A DNA stretch of 64,000 bases from G965237725 sp965237725 (GTDB taxonomy: Bacteria; Pseudomonadota; Gammaproteobacteria; Arenicellales; Poriferihabitantaceae), in the NCBI GenBank assembly GCA_965237725.1, contig OZ250151.1:1488001-1552000 (forward strand), given 5' to 3'. Below, one piece after another: positions 61,945-64,000 of this stretch. The position numbers were made by a program, and so were the translations under genes. The notes beneath the pieces were generated by a model, which saw only the letters and a list, made by a program, of their open reading frames with translations, was not told the origin of the DNA and did not search any database. Numbering within the stretch: position 1 is the stretch's first letter; each line of letters opens with the position of its first letter.

Positions 61945-64000
61945 GTGACGCATAGATTAAATTCTCCGGGATTAGAATCTCTGGGCGCATCCCTACATAA
62001 ATCCGCAACCAAGAACAGACATCGTTATTGTGTGGTGCTCAGTGGTGAAAATCATTGGGCCACTCGGGCCGCCCGGGAATTGTGTTCTATATACTCCAGC
62101 GAAAATGCGCTGCATGTCACCGACGCCGGAACGCCATTATGGGATGATCGTAACCTCGAGAGTGTTACCCCGGAAAAGGCCCGACAGTATTTGGGAAGTG
62201 AGCTGGGTGTTGTTGTCTATGATTGTTATGCCGGGTTTGATCCCGACGCCGTTGGTATTCTCGGCGGAACAATTTTAGCCGGTGGATTGCTGGTGGCGAT
62301 CATTCCCGAAATCTCCAATTGGCCTGAATACCAGAATTTCCAGGACCCTCAGTATTCCCGAATCATTGCCTATGGCGATGACCCGCCTAAAATCAGCGCG
62401 TATTTATTGCGACTGTCTAGAATAATTTCGAATTCACCCCATTGTATTTACCTTTCACAACATGGTGATCTGCCCGAATTTGATCCAGAAAATTCTGCGC
62501 CAGGCGCGATGCCTCCAGATCTTAGCGATCAGCTACAAGCTATAAAATCGGTAAAGAAAGTGATCACCGGGCAACGTAAACGCCCTGTGGTTTTGTTATC
62601 AGATCGAGGTCGGGGGAAATCTGCGGCCCTTGGAATCGCAGCTAAAGAAATTCTGGAAGACCAAAGCATCCGAATTGGCGTCACCGGAATCAACCTCGGT
62701 GCGGTTGCCAATTTATTCAAACATGCTGAAATTAATCCTGCTGATTCCGCAGTTGGATTATGCTTTTATCCAGTGGATAAACTAGTCCGGGAAAAAATCG
62801 ATATCGATCTTCTGCTGGTTGACGAAGCTGCATCCATACCCATTCCCCAACTTGAAAAACTGTTGGATAAATTTCCGAGAATTGCATTTGCCAGCACAGT
62901 GCACGGCTACGAAGGAACCGGCCGGGGATTTGCGCTCAAGTTTAAGCAAATACTCGACAAAAAAACCAGGGGCTGGCGTAGCTGTATCCTGGATAGTCCG
63001 ATTCGGTGGGCGGAATATGATCCCCTTGAGCAATTTCTTTACGATCTGTTATTGTTAAACGCCGACCCGGATCCTGTTATGCAGGCCGGTTTTAACATCG
63101 ATCAGCTAAATTTTGGAATCCCCGATCAAACCGCTCTGGCCAACGACGAACAATTATTGAAAAATGTTTTCGGTTTATTAACCCAGGCCCACTATCGTAC
63201 TCGGCCTTATGATCTTCGGCATTTACTGGAGGCGCAAAACACCACGGTGTTTACCGTGTCCCACCACAGCACAATTTTAGCCGTGGCATTTGTTGCGCTG
63301 GAAGGTGGTTTCGATGACGCCATGGCAAAGAAAATCTGGGCAAACCAGGCCCGGCCCCAGGGGCATCTATTGCCCGAGCAGTTAGGCGCTCAACAGGGTC
63401 TGGTGGATGCGCCGAGATTAAAATTTGCCCGTATCCTGAGAATTGCCGTTCTGCCTGAATTGCAGAGCCTGGGAATTGGATCGACCTTGTTAGATTACAT
63501 TGAAAAGCATTATCAGGATAAGGCGGATTGTATTGGCGCGAGTTTTGGAATCAATATGCCGGTGCTTAATTTCTGGTTCAAAAACGGGTTTTTCCCGGTT
63601 CGAATAGGCGTTGGTAAAAGCCAGAATACGGGCTCTCAGCCTGGAACTTTAATCAAAGGGATGTCCACGTCTGGGATTAATCTGGAATCCAGGGCTTTGG
63701 ACAAATTTTCAAAAGTTTTTCATCACCTGCTCAGTACGTCTCTGTCAGATCTGGAGCCTGAACTTGTAAAACTGATATACCGCGGGATGAACAAAAACGA
63801 TTTGCAAGCGGACTTTTCCACGGTCGATCTTACAGAATTATCCGGGTTCGGCTTTGCGCATCAAGGCATTGACAATATGACCGGATTACTCACCCGCATG
63901 GCAGAATTTATTCTCATGGCAACAGGGGATGAAAACCGGGAGTCTGCCCGACAGTTATTACTGGTAGAACGGATTTTGCAACGAAATCCCTGGAAGCGAT
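61945..64000 (+). CDS. tmcA: tRNA(Met) cytidine acetyltransferase TmcA (runs past the window end)
   Basis: An enzyme that acetylates C34 of elongator tRNA-Met with acetyl-CoA, using ATP. 685 codons are visible and no stop is reached before base 64000. Seen: an N-terminal DUF1726-like domain, an RNA-helicase-like module with Walker A SDRGRGKSAAL (about 219-229) and Walker B LLLVDEAASIPIPQLE (about 290-305), and a GNAT domain with FARILRIAVLPELQSLGIGSTLL near 495-520. The start is taken as GTG 61945, since upstream sequence has no better codon and the conserved part (CVVLSGENHWATRAA) begins 30 residues later. The C-terminus lies outside. Confidence 0.92.
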   Translation, partial: MTHRLNSPGLESLGASLHKSATKNRHRYCVVLSGENHWATRAARELCSIYSSENALHVTDAGTPLWDDRNLESVTPEKARQYLGSELGVVVYDCYAGFDPDAVGILGGTILAGGLLVAIIPEISNWPEYQNFQDPQYSRIIAYGDDPPKISAYLLRLSRIISNSPHCIYLSQHGDLPEFDPENSAPGAMPPDLSDQLQAIKSVKKVITGQRKRPVVLLSDRGRGKSAALGIAAKEILEDQSIRIGVTGINLGAVANLFKHAEINPADSAVGLCFYPVDKLVREKIDIDLLLVDEAASIPIPQLEKLLDKFPRIAFASTVHGYEGTGRGFALKFKQILDKKTRGWRSCILDSPIRWAEYDPLEQFLYDLLLLNADPDPVMQAGFNIDQLNFGIPDQTALANDEQLLKNVFGLLTQAHYRTRPYDLRHLLEAQNTTVFTVSHHSTILAVAFVALEGGFDDAMAKKIWANQARPQGHLLPEQLGAQQGLVDAPRLKFARILRIAVLPELQSLGIGSTLLDYIEKHYQDKADCIGASFGINMPVLNFWFKNGFFPVRIGVGKSQNTGSQPGTLIKGMSTSGINLESRALDKFSKVFHHLLSTSLSDLEPELVKLIYRGMNKNDLQADFSTVDLTELSGFGFAHQGIDNMTGLLTRMAEFILMATGDENRESARQLLLVERILQRNPWKR

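Overview
The window reads as a chromosomal segment of a gammaproteobacterium of moderate GC content (judged by eye), probably free-living and perhaps marine. The evidence is the gene content and synteny: the glyQ-glyS-gmhB-plsC block, divergent bamD/rluD, coaD next to a YfhL-type ferredoxin, ftsY-ftsE-ftsX beside rsmD, groES-groEL near fxsA, BamC and BamD lipoproteins, a WaaG/WaaP-type LPS core, SecB and TmcA. The species cannot be named from sequence alone. No tRNA, rRNA, CRISPR array, prophage or intact transposase gene was recognised.

Layout. 0-9.3 kb (minus strand): an envelope and translation block, comprising a fused WaaG-WaaP LPS core enzyme, a small LPS-kinase-like protein, phosphoglucose isomerase, both glycyl-tRNA synthetase subunits, a MazG-like pyrophosphohydrolase, GmhB and PlsC. 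9.6-14 kb: a 2-oxoglutarate oxygenase-like gene, galE, a 199-bp miniature inverted-repeat element and comEC. 14-18 kb: a mosaic of palindromic repeats, then groES-groEL under a perfect CIRCE operator, a kinase-like gene and fxsA. 18.4-24.3 kb: a DsbD with a duplicated N-terminal domain, a TlpA-like thioredoxin, a zinc metallopeptidase, moaE/moaD/moaB and a ProX-like deacylase. 24.3-35 kb: parC, purC, bamD, rluD, a PhyH-type dioxygenase, the second copy of the miniature element, an acyl-CoA-synthetase-like gene, thrC and a membrane ClpP-fold protein. 35-40 kb: a four-gene polyamine-type ABC transporter.

40-55 kb is the accessory part. It has three TPR-sulfotransferase genes. One is intact, one carries a frameshift, and one carries a single in-frame stop exactly where the intact paralogue has Glu. 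There is also a porin, BamC, and a plus-strand run of an Fe(II)/2-oxoglutarate hydroxylase, a short AMP-forming ligase and a thiolase lacking two catalytic residues. This run converges on a minus-strand bioM-bioN-bioY-nitroreductase operon. The pairing of acyl ligase, thiolase and BioY recalls the biotin-repressed yhfUTS operon of Bacillus subtilis. This neighbourhood is my best candidate for an undescribed system.

55-64 kb returns to housekeeping genes: secB, a secreted protein of unknown function, panB, infA, the ftsYEX block, rsmD, coaD, a ferredoxin and a tmcA that runs off the right edge. Short tandem duplications (10-16 bp units) recur in and next to genes throughout the window, and two types of mobile palindromic repeat sit between genes.
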